In this document: piece by piece, positions 24,887 through 32,836 of the stretch
Position numbering within the stretch: position 1 is the first letter of the stretch
How the letters are laid out: every line of letters starts with the position of its first letter
Source of the DNA: Oxalobacteraceae bacterium UBA6018
GTDB lineage: Bacteria > Pseudomonadota > Gammaproteobacteria > Burkholderiales > Burkholderiaceae_D
Length of the DNA: 46,702 nucleotides
Reading direction: 5' to 3'
Assembly (NCBI GenBank): GCA_002428015.1
Contig: DIZW01000127.1
Coordinates: 1-46,702, forward strand
The notes under the pieces: model-generated
What the model saw: only the letters and a program-made list of their open reading frames with translations
Databases searched by the model: none
Told to the model about the DNA's origin: nothing
Translations under genes and position numbers: made by a program

Positions 24887-26965
24887 ATGCTTGCCGCCCT
24901 CGAACGCATCGACCCCCACAGCGACCGCATCGACATGCTGGTCCTGCTCGTTGAGCAACTGCGTCCGCGCCGCCCGCCCGCGGCCCAGGCCACCAGCGAA
25001 CGGGTCAAGACCCTGACCGCCCTGCTCAAGGGCAAGCCCGAGCAGGCCTCGGCGCTGCGCGGCTACCTCACGGTGCTGCTGGAAAGCCGGCGCCACGCCA
25101 GTCTGTACACCGATATCGGCATCCTCTCCAACGACGGCTTCTTCACCGAACTGAAGCGCCGAGTGGCCTATCGGGTGCTGCCGCCGGCGCTGGGCGACGT
25201 CTACCTGGCCGACGCCATCGACCAGGTCCTGTACCGCGACGACGACTACCGCTGGATCGAGGCCGTGCCGCTGGCCGACTGGCTGGCGCTCTACGACGTC
25301 ATCAGCGCGGCCGCGCCTTCGCCCGACGCCGCCCCGGCCCGCGCGCGCCGCACCACCGTGCTGGGCATGCTCGACGCGATCCGCACGCTGTCGTGCCGGG
25401 TGTGCGCGCTGGGGCTGGAGCCGCGCCTGATCCGCAGTCACAGCGAGATCGAGAATTTCGATTCGCCCTTCCTGATGCAGAACATCGAGACCAACACCTA
25501 CCTCGACAGCTACGGCCGCCTGCTCGACGGCACCGACGGCCCCTTCGAGGACGCGCGCCACCTGCTGGTGATGCTCGACCAGTGCGACAACGTCATCGCC
25601 ACCGTGCGCAAGAACGCCACCACCCAGGGCACCAGCGTGGCCCTGACCTATCTGCTGGTGGCGCTGGCCCAGAGCATCGACCGCCTGCGCAAGCTGCTGT
25701 TCCTGGTCGACGTGAGCGGCGAACTGCCGAGCGCGCCGACGGTGGACCTGGAAGCGGTGGCCGACCAGGCCACCCCGCCGGCCGCGCCACCCACCAGCCT
25801 GCGCCGCGCCGGCGCCATCGCGCTGGCCCAGGAATTGATCGACGCGCACAACAACAAGTACACCGTGCACGACCTGGTCGCCGACAACGTCGACCTGCTG
25901 GCGCGCAACGTCACCGAGAACGCCAGCCGCACCGGCGAGCACTACATCGCCGACTCGCGCAAGGAGCTGGGCCAGATGTTCCTGTCCTCGGCCGGCGCCG
26001 GCGTCATCGTCGGCTTCATGGCCATGTTCAAGATCCTGCTGTCCTACCTGCGCAGCGCGCCTCTGGTCGAGGCCTTCCTGTTCAGCATGAACTATTCGTT
26101 CGGCTTCATGCTGATCCACGTGTCCCACCTGACCATCGCCACCAAGCAGCCGGCCATGACGGCCGCGCGCATCGCCGCCGGCCTGTCGAGCCGGGACGGG
26201 CGCCATATCGACCTCGACAGCATGGCGGTGCTGATCAACAAGGTGTTCCGCACCCAGTGCGTGGCTGTGCTGGGCAATATGGTGACGGCGCTCCCGGCGG
26301 CCTACGGCATCGCCCTGGCCTACCAGGCCGTCACCGGCCACCACCTGGTGTCGCCGGACAAGGCCGCGCACCTGCTGCACGACATCGACCCCATCCACAG
26401 CCTTGCCCTGCTGTACGCCGCCATCGCCGGGGTGTGCCTGTTCCTGGCCGGGCTCATCTCCGGCTATTACGACAACAAGGCCCTGTACACCCAGATGGCG
26501 CAGCGCGTCTACCAGCTGCGCGGCCTGGGCCGCCTGCTGGGCGCGGCGCGCCTGACGCGCCTGTCGCACTACATCGAGAACAATCTGGGCGGCCTGATGG
26601 GCAACTTCTATTTCGGCATCCTGCTCGGCAGCATGGGCACCCTGGGCTATCTGTTCGGGCTGCCGCTGGACATCCGCCACGTCACCTTTTCGGCCGCCAA
26701 CTTCGCCACCGCCTTCGTCGGCCTCGACCAGCGCATCAGCTGGGAGCTGGCGCTGACCTCGATCGGCGGCTTCCTGGCCATCGGCGCGGTCAACCTGGTG
26801 GTCAGCTTCGGGCTGGCCCTGTGGGTGGCTCTGCGCGCACGCAAGATTCGCTTCGAGCACGGCGCACGCCTGCTGCGGGCGATTGGACGGCAGTTCCTGG
26901 CCGCGCCACTGGATTTTTTTATCGGCGCGAAAGACGCGGCCGCGGCACCACCATCGAAGGAATGA
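24887..26965 (+). CDS. PF10136 'site-specific recombinase' family membrane protein
   Basis: A 692-residue protein of PF10136, a family labelled site-specific recombinase after neisserial Gcr. The N-terminal half (about 1-360) is soluble and helical. The C-terminal half has about six hydrophobic segments, including AGAGVIVGFMAMFKILLSYL, MNYSFGFMLIHVSHLTI, SLALLYAAIAGVCLFLAGLISGYY and GGLMGNFYFGILLGSMGTLGYLFGL. I see no tyrosine- or serine-recombinase catalytic motif, and the topology argues for a membrane function. ATG at 24887 preferred (AGG upstream); TTG at 24878 is possible. It is translationally coupled to the phospholipase-D lipoprotein, whose ATG lies two bases after this stop. Confidence 0.85.
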   Translation: MLAALERIDPHSDRIDMLVLLVEQLRPRRPPAAQATSERVKTLTALLKGKPEQASALRGYLTVLLESRRHASLYTDIGILSNDGFFTELKRRVAYRVLPPALGDVYLADAIDQVLYRDDDYRWIEAVPLADWLALYDVISAAAPSPDAAPARARRTTVLGMLDAIRTLSCRVCALGLEPRLIRSHSEIENFDSPFLMQNIETNTYLDSYGRLLDGTDGPFEDARHLLVMLDQCDNVIATVRKNATTQGTSVALTYLLVALAQSIDRLRKLLFLVDVSGELPSAPTVDLEAVADQATPPAAPPTSLRRAGAIALAQELIDAHNNKYTVHDLVADNVDLLARNVTENASRTGEHYIADSRKELGQMFLSSAGAGVIVGFMAMFKILLSYLRSAPLVEAFLFSMNYSFGFMLIHVSHLTIATKQPAMTAARIAAGLSSRDGRHIDLDSMAVLINKVFRTQCVAVLGNMVTALPAAYGIALAYQAVTGHHLVSPDKAAHLLHDIDPIHSLALLYAAIAGVCLFLAGLISGYYDNKALYTQMAQRVYQLRGLGRLLGAARLTRLSHYIENNLGGLMGNFYFGILLGSMGTLGYLFGLPLDIRHVTFSAANFATAFVGLDQRISWELALTSIGGFLAIGAVNLVVSFGLALWVALRARKIRFEHGARLLRAIGRQFLAAPLDFFIGAKDAAAAPPSKE

Positions 26966-26967
26966 AC

Positions 26968-28359
26968 ATGAGATCACCACGCGGCGTCACCTGGGTTCTG
27001 GCACTGTTTTTTGCCAGTATGATGGCCTCCTGCGAGTCCCTGCCCGACGTCGACAACCTGGCCGCGGTCGCGCCCTACAAGTCCAGTCCGACGGTGGACA
27101 ACCAGAACGGCAAGATGGCCAGGAAGCAGAGCGCGGCCCTGCTGGCGCGGCGCTGGGCCAAGGCCACCACGGACATGAAATCGCTGGCCGTGCTGGAAGA
27201 AGCGGCCACCGGCAAGCCCCTCATCTCCGGCAACAAGGTCACCCTGCTGTTCGACGGCCCGGCCACGATGAAGGAAATGATGGCGGCCGTGGCCGCCGCG
27301 CAAAGCTCGATCAACCTGGAAACCTACATCTTCGACCAGGACCAGGTCGGCAGCGAGTTCGCCGACCTGCTCATCGAAAAACGCAAGCAAGGCGTCACCG
27401 TCAACGTGCTCTACGACAGCGTCGGCACCCTGGGCACGCCCCAGCCCTTCTTCGACCGCATGCACGCGGCCGGCATCACCCTGCTCGCCTTCAACCCGGT
27501 CAACCCGGCCGCGCGGCTGGGCAAATGGGCGCTCAACAACCGCGACCATCGCAAGCTGATGGTGGTCGACGGCAAGATCGCCTTCACGGGCGGCATCAAC
27601 ATCAGCGCCACCTACGCCAACAGCTCCTTCTTCCGTTCCAAGCGCAAGCCGCAGACGACGGACGGCAAAAAGGTGGGCTGGCGCGACACCCACGTCAAGA
27701 TCGAAGGCCCGGCCGTGGCCGCGCTGCAATGGAGCTTCATCAACAACTGGGTCAACCAGGACGCCGGCGATCTGCCCGAAGGTAATTACTTCCCCAAACT
27801 GAACCCGGTCGGCGACAAGCTGGTGCGCGTGCTGCCCACCGATCCCGACCGCGAGTCCGACATCTACAAGGCCTTCATCCTGGCGATCCAGGAGGCCAAG
27901 CAGAGCGTGCACATCACCTCGGCCTACTTCGTGCCGGACCAGCAGTTCGTCGACGCCCTGTGCGACGCGGCCAAGCGCGGGGTCGACGTGCGCCTGGTGC
28001 TGCCCGGCGTGACCGACCACGGGCTGGTGTTCCACGCCGGGCGCGGCTTCTACGACCCCCTGCTCAGCGCCGGCGTGCACATCTTCGAGTTGCAGGTCGC
28101 GATCCTGCACGCCAAGACAGCCGTGATCGACAGCAGCTGGTCGACGGTGGGCTCGGCCAACATCGACCGCCGCAGCTTCCTGCACAACTACGAGCTCAAC
28201 GTGATCGTGGTCGACACCGGCTTCGGGCACGACATGGAAAGCGCCTACAACGAGGACTTGCGCGACTCCAAGGAAATCACGCTGGAACAATGGCGGCACC
28301 GGCCGTGGGCCGACCGCCTCAAGGAATGGGCCGCGCGCATGACCGAGTACTGGATCTGA
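26968..28359 (+). CDS. Phospholipase D / cardiolipin synthase-like lipoprotein
   Basis: A 463-residue protein with two complete HKD motifs, NRDHRKLMVVDGKIAFTGG near residue 194 and LHAKTAVIDSSWSTVGSANID near 381. It therefore belongs to the PLD superfamily close to the cardiolipin synthases, which transfer phosphatidyl groups. Unusually it begins with a signal peptide and a plausible lipobox (MMASC, Cys22) in place of the membrane segments of ClsA, so the enzyme would sit in the periplasm on a lipid anchor. AAGGA within the upstream gene's last codons precedes the ATG at 26968. It is coupled to the PF10136 gene and controlled with it by the palindrome promoter. Confidence 0.9.
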   Translation: MRSPRGVTWVLALFFASMMASCESLPDVDNLAAVAPYKSSPTVDNQNGKMARKQSAALLARRWAKATTDMKSLAVLEEAATGKPLISGNKVTLLFDGPATMKEMMAAVAAAQSSINLETYIFDQDQVGSEFADLLIEKRKQGVTVNVLYDSVGTLGTPQPFFDRMHAAGITLLAFNPVNPAARLGKWALNNRDHRKLMVVDGKIAFTGGINISATYANSSFFRSKRKPQTTDGKKVGWRDTHVKIEGPAVAALQWSFINNWVNQDAGDLPEGNYFPKLNPVGDKLVRVLPTDPDRESDIYKAFILAIQEAKQSVHITSAYFVPDQQFVDALCDAAKRGVDVRLVLPGVTDHGLVFHAGRGFYDPLLSAGVHIFELQVAILHAKTAVIDSSWSTVGSANIDRRSFLHNYELNVIVVDTGFGHDMESAYNEDLRDSKEITLEQWRHRPWADRLKEWAARMTEYWI

Positions 28360-28396
28360 CCGCCAGCCCCGGCGCGCGCCAAATGGCGCTGCGGCC

Positions 28397-29233
28397 TTAC
28401 AGCCCCAGCGCCATCAGGCCGTCGGTGTGGGCGGTCCACACGTCGCCGCGGCGAATAAAAGGGTCGGTGCGCATGACGGAGAACTGCTTGCCGATCTCGT
28501 CCCAGCCGTAGCGGTCCACCTCCACCCGGTCCGTTTCGACCCGCACCACGTTGAACGAATTGGTCTCGCCGCGTCCGCGCGTCGAGGTGGCCGTTCCCGC
28601 CTGCACCACCAGCGCCGCGTACTCGCTGATCCGGTAGCGCTCAGCCGTATTGCCGGCGTGGCTGGTGTGCATATGCCCCGACAGCAGCAAGTCGACGCCG
28701 CTGTCGGCGAAGGTGCGCATCGCCATGGGCGCCCGGTCCACCAGGTTGTCGTCGTCCACGCCCTGCGGCAGGTCGAACGGGTGGTGGGTCACGATGATCT
28801 TGACCAGCTTGGGGTCCATCCGGGCCAGTTGCGCGCGGATCTGGGCCATCTGCTCCCCGTTGACCCGGCCATCCTTGAAGGTCAGCGAACGCGCCGTGTT
28901 CACGCCGATCACCGCGATCTCCTCGTCCACATAGCTCGGCGTCAAGTCCTCGGTGATATGGCGCATGTAGCGCTTGAGCGGCTGCACGAAGCGCCGGAAC
29001 ACGTTGTACAGGGAAATATCGTGGTTGCCGGGAACGATGATCTGCGGGCCCGGCAAGGTGTCGAGAAAGTCGCGCGCCGCCTCGAACTGCTCGCTCTTGG
29101 CGCGCTGGGTCAGGTCGCCCGAGACCACCACCACGTCCGGCGCCAGCGCGGTGACGCGCTCGCGCAGGGGCGCCAGCAGCTGCTCGTCCACGCGTCCAAA
29201 ATGAAGATCGGAAAGATGAACCAGGGTACGCAT
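28397..29233 (-). CDS. Metallophosphoesterase (calcineurin-like)
   Basis: A 278-residue cytoplasmic phosphoesterase with all family metal motifs: DLHFG (about residue 9), GDLTQ, GNHD, THHP and GHMH. These form the dinuclear metal site of the calcineurin-like fold. The size and spacing resemble cyclic-nucleotide phosphodiesterase-type members (CpdA, GpdQ), but the substrate cannot be assigned; cyclic nucleotides, phosphodiesters or lipid head groups are all possible. AAAGGAG precedes the ATG. It lies 10 bp after the diacylglycerol kinase-like gene, so the two are co-transcribed. Confidence 0.9.
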   Translation of the reverse strand: MRTLVHLSDLHFGRVDEQLLAPLRERVTALAPDVVVVSGDLTQRAKSEQFEAARDFLDTLPGPQIIVPGNHDISLYNVFRRFVQPLKRYMRHITEDLTPSYVDEEIAVIGVNTARSLTFKDGRVNGEQMAQIRAQLARMDPKLVKIIVTHHPFDLPQGVDDDNLVDRAPMAMRTFADSGVDLLLSGHMHTSHAGNTAERYRISEYAALVVQAGTATSTRGRGETNSFNVVRVETDRVEVDRYGWDEIGKQFSVMRTDPFIRRGDVWTAHTDGLMALGL

Positions 29234-29243
29234 AATCGCTCCT

Positions 29244-30119
29244 TTATTGCGGCGTGATCACCATCAGCGCGCCCGGGCGTATCCGGTAGCACAGCGGGGT
29301 TGCCATAACGTTGACTTCACCATCGGTCGCCACCCGCATGTGGGTGTGGCGGCTGTCGATCTGCAATTGTTCGGTCAGCAGGATATCGACATCGCGCTGC
29401 TGCTTCAGTTGGCCCAGCAAGGCGCGCAGCGCCAGCCGCAGCAGGCCCAGGCGGCCCGGATGCTGTGCCACGTACAGGCTCAGCTTGCCCCCGTCGAGCA
29501 CCGTGCGCGCGCCGATCGACAAGCCTTCCATCGTGTATTCGTTATTGCCGATGAAGACGAAGGGCGTGCGCCGCGCATGCGCCACGTTGTCCACGTGCAG
29601 GCGCACGCTCATGAACGGATAACGCCGCAGCGCCGCCACGGTGGCCCACAGGGCCGCCACCCATTTGCCGCGCCCCAGCCGGCGCTGCTGCTGCTCGCGG
29701 TCGCGCACGATGTCCGCGTACAGGCCGAGGCTGGAATTATTCAGGAACACGCGCTCGTTGACCTCACCCACGTCGATGGCCCGCGTCTTGCCCTGGACGA
29801 TGGTGCGGATCGCCGCGTCGAGCTCGAGCGGAATGCCGAGGTCCTTGGCGAAATGGTTCAGGGTGCCCATGGGCAGCACGCCGAACGGCAGGGCCGAGCC
29901 GGCCACCACCGAGGCCACCGCGTTCATGGTGCCGTCGCCGCCGCCGGCCACCACCATCGCCGCGCCGTCCGCCAGCGCCTGGCGGGCCGCGTCGATGATT
30001 TCCGCGCCGCCCTTGGCCATCGTCACCGTGACGTCCAGGCCGTGGCGGGCGAACTTGCCGCGCAGGTCGGCCGCGAGCTCGTCCGGATGGCCGTTGCCGG
30101 CGCTGGCGTTGATGATCAC
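29244..30119 (-). CDS. Diacylglycerol kinase catalytic-domain protein (lipid kinase)
   Basis: A 291-residue lipid kinase of the DAGK/YegS family. The nucleotide motif GGGDGTMN lies near residue 58, MGTLNHFAKDLG follows, and the C-terminal lobe contains DGEVNVMATP. The family phosphorylates diacylglycerol, sphingoid bases or phosphatidylglycerol. The GTG at 30119 has no ribosome site at a normal distance. A CTG five codons upstream (30134) has AGGAG seven bases before it and would add LTPIS, so a rare CTG start is possible. It sits between the PAP2 phosphatase and the phosphoesterase genes on the same strand. Confidence 0.88.
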   Translation of the reverse strand: MIINASAGNGHPDELAADLRGKFARHGLDVTVTMAKGGAEIIDAARQALADGAAMVVAGGGDGTMNAVASVVAGSALPFGVLPMGTLNHFAKDLGIPLELDAAIRTIVQGKTRAIDVGEVNERVFLNNSSLGLYADIVRDREQQQRRLGRGKWVAALWATVAALRRYPFMSVRLHVDNVAHARRTPFVFIGNNEYTMEGLSIGARTVLDGGKLSLYVAQHPGRLGLLRLALRALLGQLKQQRDVDILLTEQLQIDSRHTHMRVATDGEVNVMATPLCYRIRPGALMVITPQ

Positions 30120-30164
30120 GGAAATCGGGGTCAGGGTAAGGCTCCTATCAAGTTGCTCAGTGAC

Positions 30165-30878
30165 TCAGGGGGGCAGGCGGGCCAGGCGCCGGCGCCGCAA
30201 GGTGGAGCCGGCGGTGATGCATACCGCCAGCCAGGCGGCGCCCTCGGCCACGCCGCCCAGCACATCGCTGAGGTAATGCGCGCCCAGGTAGATCCGGCTC
30301 AGCCCCACCAGCGCGACCAGCGCGCAGGCTGCGGCGCACAGCGCGACGCGCGCCGCCCAGCCGTTCACCCGGCCCACCAGGTAGGCGGCCAGGAGGCCGT
30401 AGAACAGCGTCGCGCCAACCGTGTGCCCGCTCGGGAAACTGTAGGTGTTGAGGGTGAGCAGCGGATGATCGAACTGCGGCCGGGTCCGATGGTAGGCGTA
30501 CTTTAGCAGTACATTTAAAACCATGCCGCCCGGTACTGCCGCGATCAATGTGAGCAGCCAATCGCGGGCATGGCGACGGTAGAAATAGATGCCCAGCAAG
30601 GCCGACCACACCAGCACCGAGGCTGGCGCGTGCAGATTGGTCACGGCAAGCATGAAGCCGGTCCACCGGCTGCCCGCGTAGCCGTGGAAATACTGCGCGA
30701 GCGACGCATCGAGCACCGTGATGCGCGCATGACTGACGACGTCCTCGGCGATCTCGCCGAAGGCCCAGCCGGCCGCCAGCATCGCCAGCATGCCGAGCGT
30801 CAGGTGCAGTCCGAAGGTTTCAGTGGCGCTGAAACGGGCCACGAGGAAGCGGTAAAGGCGAGAAGCATCTTGTTTCAT
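30165..30878 (-). CDS. PAP2 family phosphatase
   Basis: A 237-residue membrane protein with about five or six hydrophobic segments and the complete PAP2 signature: KYAYHRTRP, then FPSGHT, then SRIYLGAHYLSDVLGG. Relatives dephosphorylate phosphatidic acid, phosphatidylglycerol phosphate or undecaprenyl pyrophosphate. The adjacent lipid kinase suggests a phosphatidate/diacylglycerol cycle (inference). Start at 30878 chosen at the first plausible ATG; no clear ribosome site. The divergent region carries two LexA boxes 48-82 bp upstream, so this operon might also respond to DNA damage. Confidence 0.9.
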   Translation of the reverse strand: MKQDASRLYRFLVARFSATETFGLHLTLGMLAMLAAGWAFGEIAEDVVSHARITVLDASLAQYFHGYAGSRWTGFMLAVTNLHAPASVLVWSALLGIYFYRRHARDWLLTLIAAVPGGMVLNVLLKYAYHRTRPQFDHPLLTLNTYSFPSGHTVGATLFYGLLAAYLVGRVNGWAARVALCAAACALVALVGLSRIYLGAHYLSDVLGGVAEGAAWLAVCITAGSTLRRRRLARLPP

Positions 30879-30925
30879 GGGCGCTGGACGGTTGTTGGCG
30901 AAAAAACCACAGCGAGGAGCAAACA

Positions 30926-30960
30926 CTGTTTATTTTTACAGTACCTGTGGATTTATACAG
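30926..30960 (+). promoter_or_regulatory. Two tandem LexA (SOS) boxes
   Basis: CTGT-TTATTTTT-ACAG at 30926-30941 and CTGT-GGATTTAT-ACAG at 30945-30960. Both fit the CTGT-N8-ACAG LexA consensus of gamma- and betaproteobacteria exactly, and the first has the extended CACTG/CAGTA flanks. The second overlaps the -35 region of a promoter whose -10 is TATTCT (30970-30975). Two boxes 19 bp apart imply tight cooperative LexA repression of the gene at 31018. Confidence 0.82.
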
Positions 30961-31017
30961 TAGTTGTGCTATTCTTGAATCACTCGATCAACGCAAACCT
31001 CAACAAAGGACTTTGTC

Positions 31018-31230
31018 ATGACCACCTTGAACAGCAATTTCGGTATGGAATACGCACCAACCCCCTTCATGATGCGCCTGGGCCGCCGCGAAGTGCTGGT
31101 AACGCGTGACTTCCGCAAGCGCTTCTACCCGGTCAATCCCGTGATCGAATGCGACACCGGCGTCGAGCCTGGCCATATCGAGGTGCTGCTGATGCGCCGC
31201 TGGCTGCTCATCCTGTCCAAGGCGCATTAA
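31018..31230 (+). CDS. SOS-box-preceded 70-residue protein, unknown function
   Basis: A 70-residue basic protein without signal peptide or clear membrane segment. The N-terminus (MTTLNSNFGMEYAPTPFMMRLGRREVLVTRDFRKRFYPVNP) is followed by IECDTGVEPGHIEVLLMRRWLLILSKAH, which has a short hydrophobic C-terminal strand or helix. I do not recognise the family. AAAGGA lies seven bases before the ATG. Two consensus LexA boxes and a -10 TATTCT sit directly upstream, so it should be induced by DNA damage. Small SOS proteins elsewhere include cell-division inhibitors (SulA, SidA) and toxins; nothing in this sequence identifies it as one. Confidence 0.75.
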   Translation: MTTLNSNFGMEYAPTPFMMRLGRREVLVTRDFRKRFYPVNPVIECDTGVEPGHIEVLLMRRWLLILSKAH

Positions 31231-31605
31231 GTCGAGCGTACCCATGCCGGCGCGGTGCCAAGCTCAAGGGTACACAAACGATTTTACCAAGCTCAGTTCG
31301 CAGACGGCGCGCGTCGGCCCGACGAGAACATCTTCCCCCCATGCGTGCCGCCGAGCGGCGTCGCCACAGGCGGTAACGGTCCGGGTGTGTACATGACGGT
31401 AACGGGCCGGGTGTGTACCTGACGCGGCCGCTGAGACTTGTTTCCATATGCGGCTAAGGGCCCAGGGCAGCGCTGATAACACCATCGCCTGGGTCCGCTA
31501 GCGGACGTGGCGCACGGTTCGCGTCTCCTGCACGGCCCGGGCGGGCGCGGTATGATCGATCTGACAGCCCGTTTGCGGGCGCGCTCACGAACCGAGGACA
31601 TGCCC
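31231..31605. other. 375-bp intergenic region without a convincing gene
   Basis: Short frames here lack ribosome sites. The region holds a 26-bp tandem duplication at 31371-31422 and then the upstream region of the dienelactone hydrolase gene. No clear terminator follows the small SOS-linked gene. Confidence 0.55.
31371..31422. repeat. 26-bp tandem duplication
   Basis: CGGTAACGGTCCGGGTGTGT plus ACATGA (31371-31396) is repeated at 31397-31422 with two substitutions. The unit contains GGGTGTGTAC. No gene overlaps it. Confidence 0.8.
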
Positions 31606-32499
31606 ATGAAACGCCTGACCGCTGCCGATTTCGACCCCGAAGTGTTGAAGCTGTTCGACCAGTACGTGCACGGCCAGCTGGACCGCCGCGCCTTCCTCTC
31701 CTCGGCCGGGCGCTACGCGGCGGGCGGGGCCACCGCCGCCAGCCTGCTGGCTTCGCTCTCGCCGAGCTTCGCGGCCCAGGTGGTGGCGCCGGACGACGCG
31801 CGCATCGCCGCCAGCTTCGTGGAATATCCCTCGCCGCACGGTTACGGAAAACTGCGCGGCTACCTGGTGCAGCCAGCCCACGCCCACGGTAAGCTGCCCA
31901 TGGTGCTGGTGGTGCACGAAAACCGCGGGCTCAACCCGCATATCGAGGACATCACGCGCCGCCTGGCGCTGGACGGGTTCATCGCCTTCGCGCCGGACGC
32001 GCTGTTCACGCTGGGCGGCTATCCGGGCGACGAAGACAAGGCGCGCGCGCTCTTCGCCAAGCTCGACCAGGCCAAGACGCGGGCCGATTTCGTGGCCGCG
32101 GCGGATATCCTGAAACATCATCCTGGCGGCAACGGCAAAGTTGGCGTGGTGGGCTTCTGCTACGGCGGCGGGGTGGCCAACTACCTGGCCACGGTCATTC
32201 CCGACCTGGCTGCGGTGGTGGTCTTCTATGGTACCCAGCCACCGGCGGCCGACGTGGCCAGGATCAAGGCGCCGCTACTGATCCATGACGCGGGCAAGGA
32301 CGAACGCATCCTGGCCGGCTGGCCCGCGTACGAGGCGGCGCTCAAGGCCAACCATGTCGCTTACCAGCACTTCACCTATCCCAACACCGAGCACGGCTTC
32401 AACAACGACACCACGCCCCGCTATGACGAGGCCGCCGCCAAGCTTGCCTGGCAACGTACCATCGATTTCTTCAAGCGGCACCTGGGCGGCCAGGCCTAG
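31606..32499 (+). CDS. Tat-exported dienelactone hydrolase family protein
   Basis: A 297-residue alpha/beta hydrolase of the dienelactone hydrolase family. The N-terminal 60 residues hold a twin-arginine signal, DRRAFLSSAGRYAAGG followed by a hydrophobic stretch ending SFAAQ, so it should be exported folded. The catalytic triad is visible: Cys in GFCYGGG, Asp in LLIHDAGKDE and His in NTEHGFNND. Start at 31606 (GAGGA seven bases upstream) preferred over the ATG two codons earlier. Family members open the lactone ring of dienelactones in chloroaromatic breakdown, but exported versions have no settled substrate. The gene stands alone. Confidence 0.9.
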   Translation: MKRLTAADFDPEVLKLFDQYVHGQLDRRAFLSSAGRYAAGGATAASLLASLSPSFAAQVVAPDDARIAASFVEYPSPHGYGKLRGYLVQPAHAHGKLPMVLVVHENRGLNPHIEDITRRLALDGFIAFAPDALFTLGGYPGDEDKARALFAKLDQAKTRADFVAAADILKHHPGGNGKVGVVGFCYGGGVANYLATVIPDLAAVVVFYGTQPPAADVARIKAPLLIHDAGKDERILAGWPAYEAALKANHVAYQHFTYPNTEHGFNNDTTPRYDEAAAKLAWQRTIDFFKRHLGGQA

Positions 32500-32836
32500 C
32501 CGGCCGCGGCCTGGCGCGCTCGCGCACTTGCCTCACGCGGTCGCGCGCCACGGGACATGATGTCGCGCGAGTTCGCCCCCAGAGCGTTACCTCACGCGGG
32601 CGCGCCAAGGGGCATGATGTGACGGGATGCTTTACCGATACCTCTGCAGTTCCTTCGTGACCGTCACCGGCGATCCGGACGCCGGTGTTCCGCCGCTGTA
32701 GCTGTACTGGGACACGGTCTTCAGGACGCGGGTGTCACCGTGCGGCAGGCGGACGCGCCTGCCCCGCCGCCTGCCGGCAGCGTTGACGGCGCGGCGGCGG
32801 CGCGCGCCGTGTACGCGCATCGCACCTCAGGTCACA
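32500..32836. other. 337-bp region with an imperfect repeat and a possible gene remnant
   Basis: Two imperfect copies of a motif beginning CCTCACGCGG and ending ATGATGT lie at 32531-32563 and 32590-32620. On the minus strand the frame 32820-32632 ends in TRVLKTVSQYSYSGGTPASG and a short remainder ELQRYR, which reads like a real C-terminus joined to Arg-rich out-of-frame sequence. It may be the tail of a decayed gene, but no family can be named. Nothing else is seen. Confidence 0.35.

Noticed and set aside
24887..26965. Site-specific recombinase as evidence of a mobile element or integron
   Set aside because: PF10136 proteins are multi-pass membrane proteins without visible catalytic recombinase residues, and no attachment sites or cargo genes are seen.
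24794..26980. Long open frame of about 728 codons on the minus strand opposite the PF10136 gene
   Set aside because: It is the antisense shadow of a real high-GC gene: composition is His/Gln/Arg/Val-biased without domains, and the plus-strand gene has family motifs and a ribosome site.
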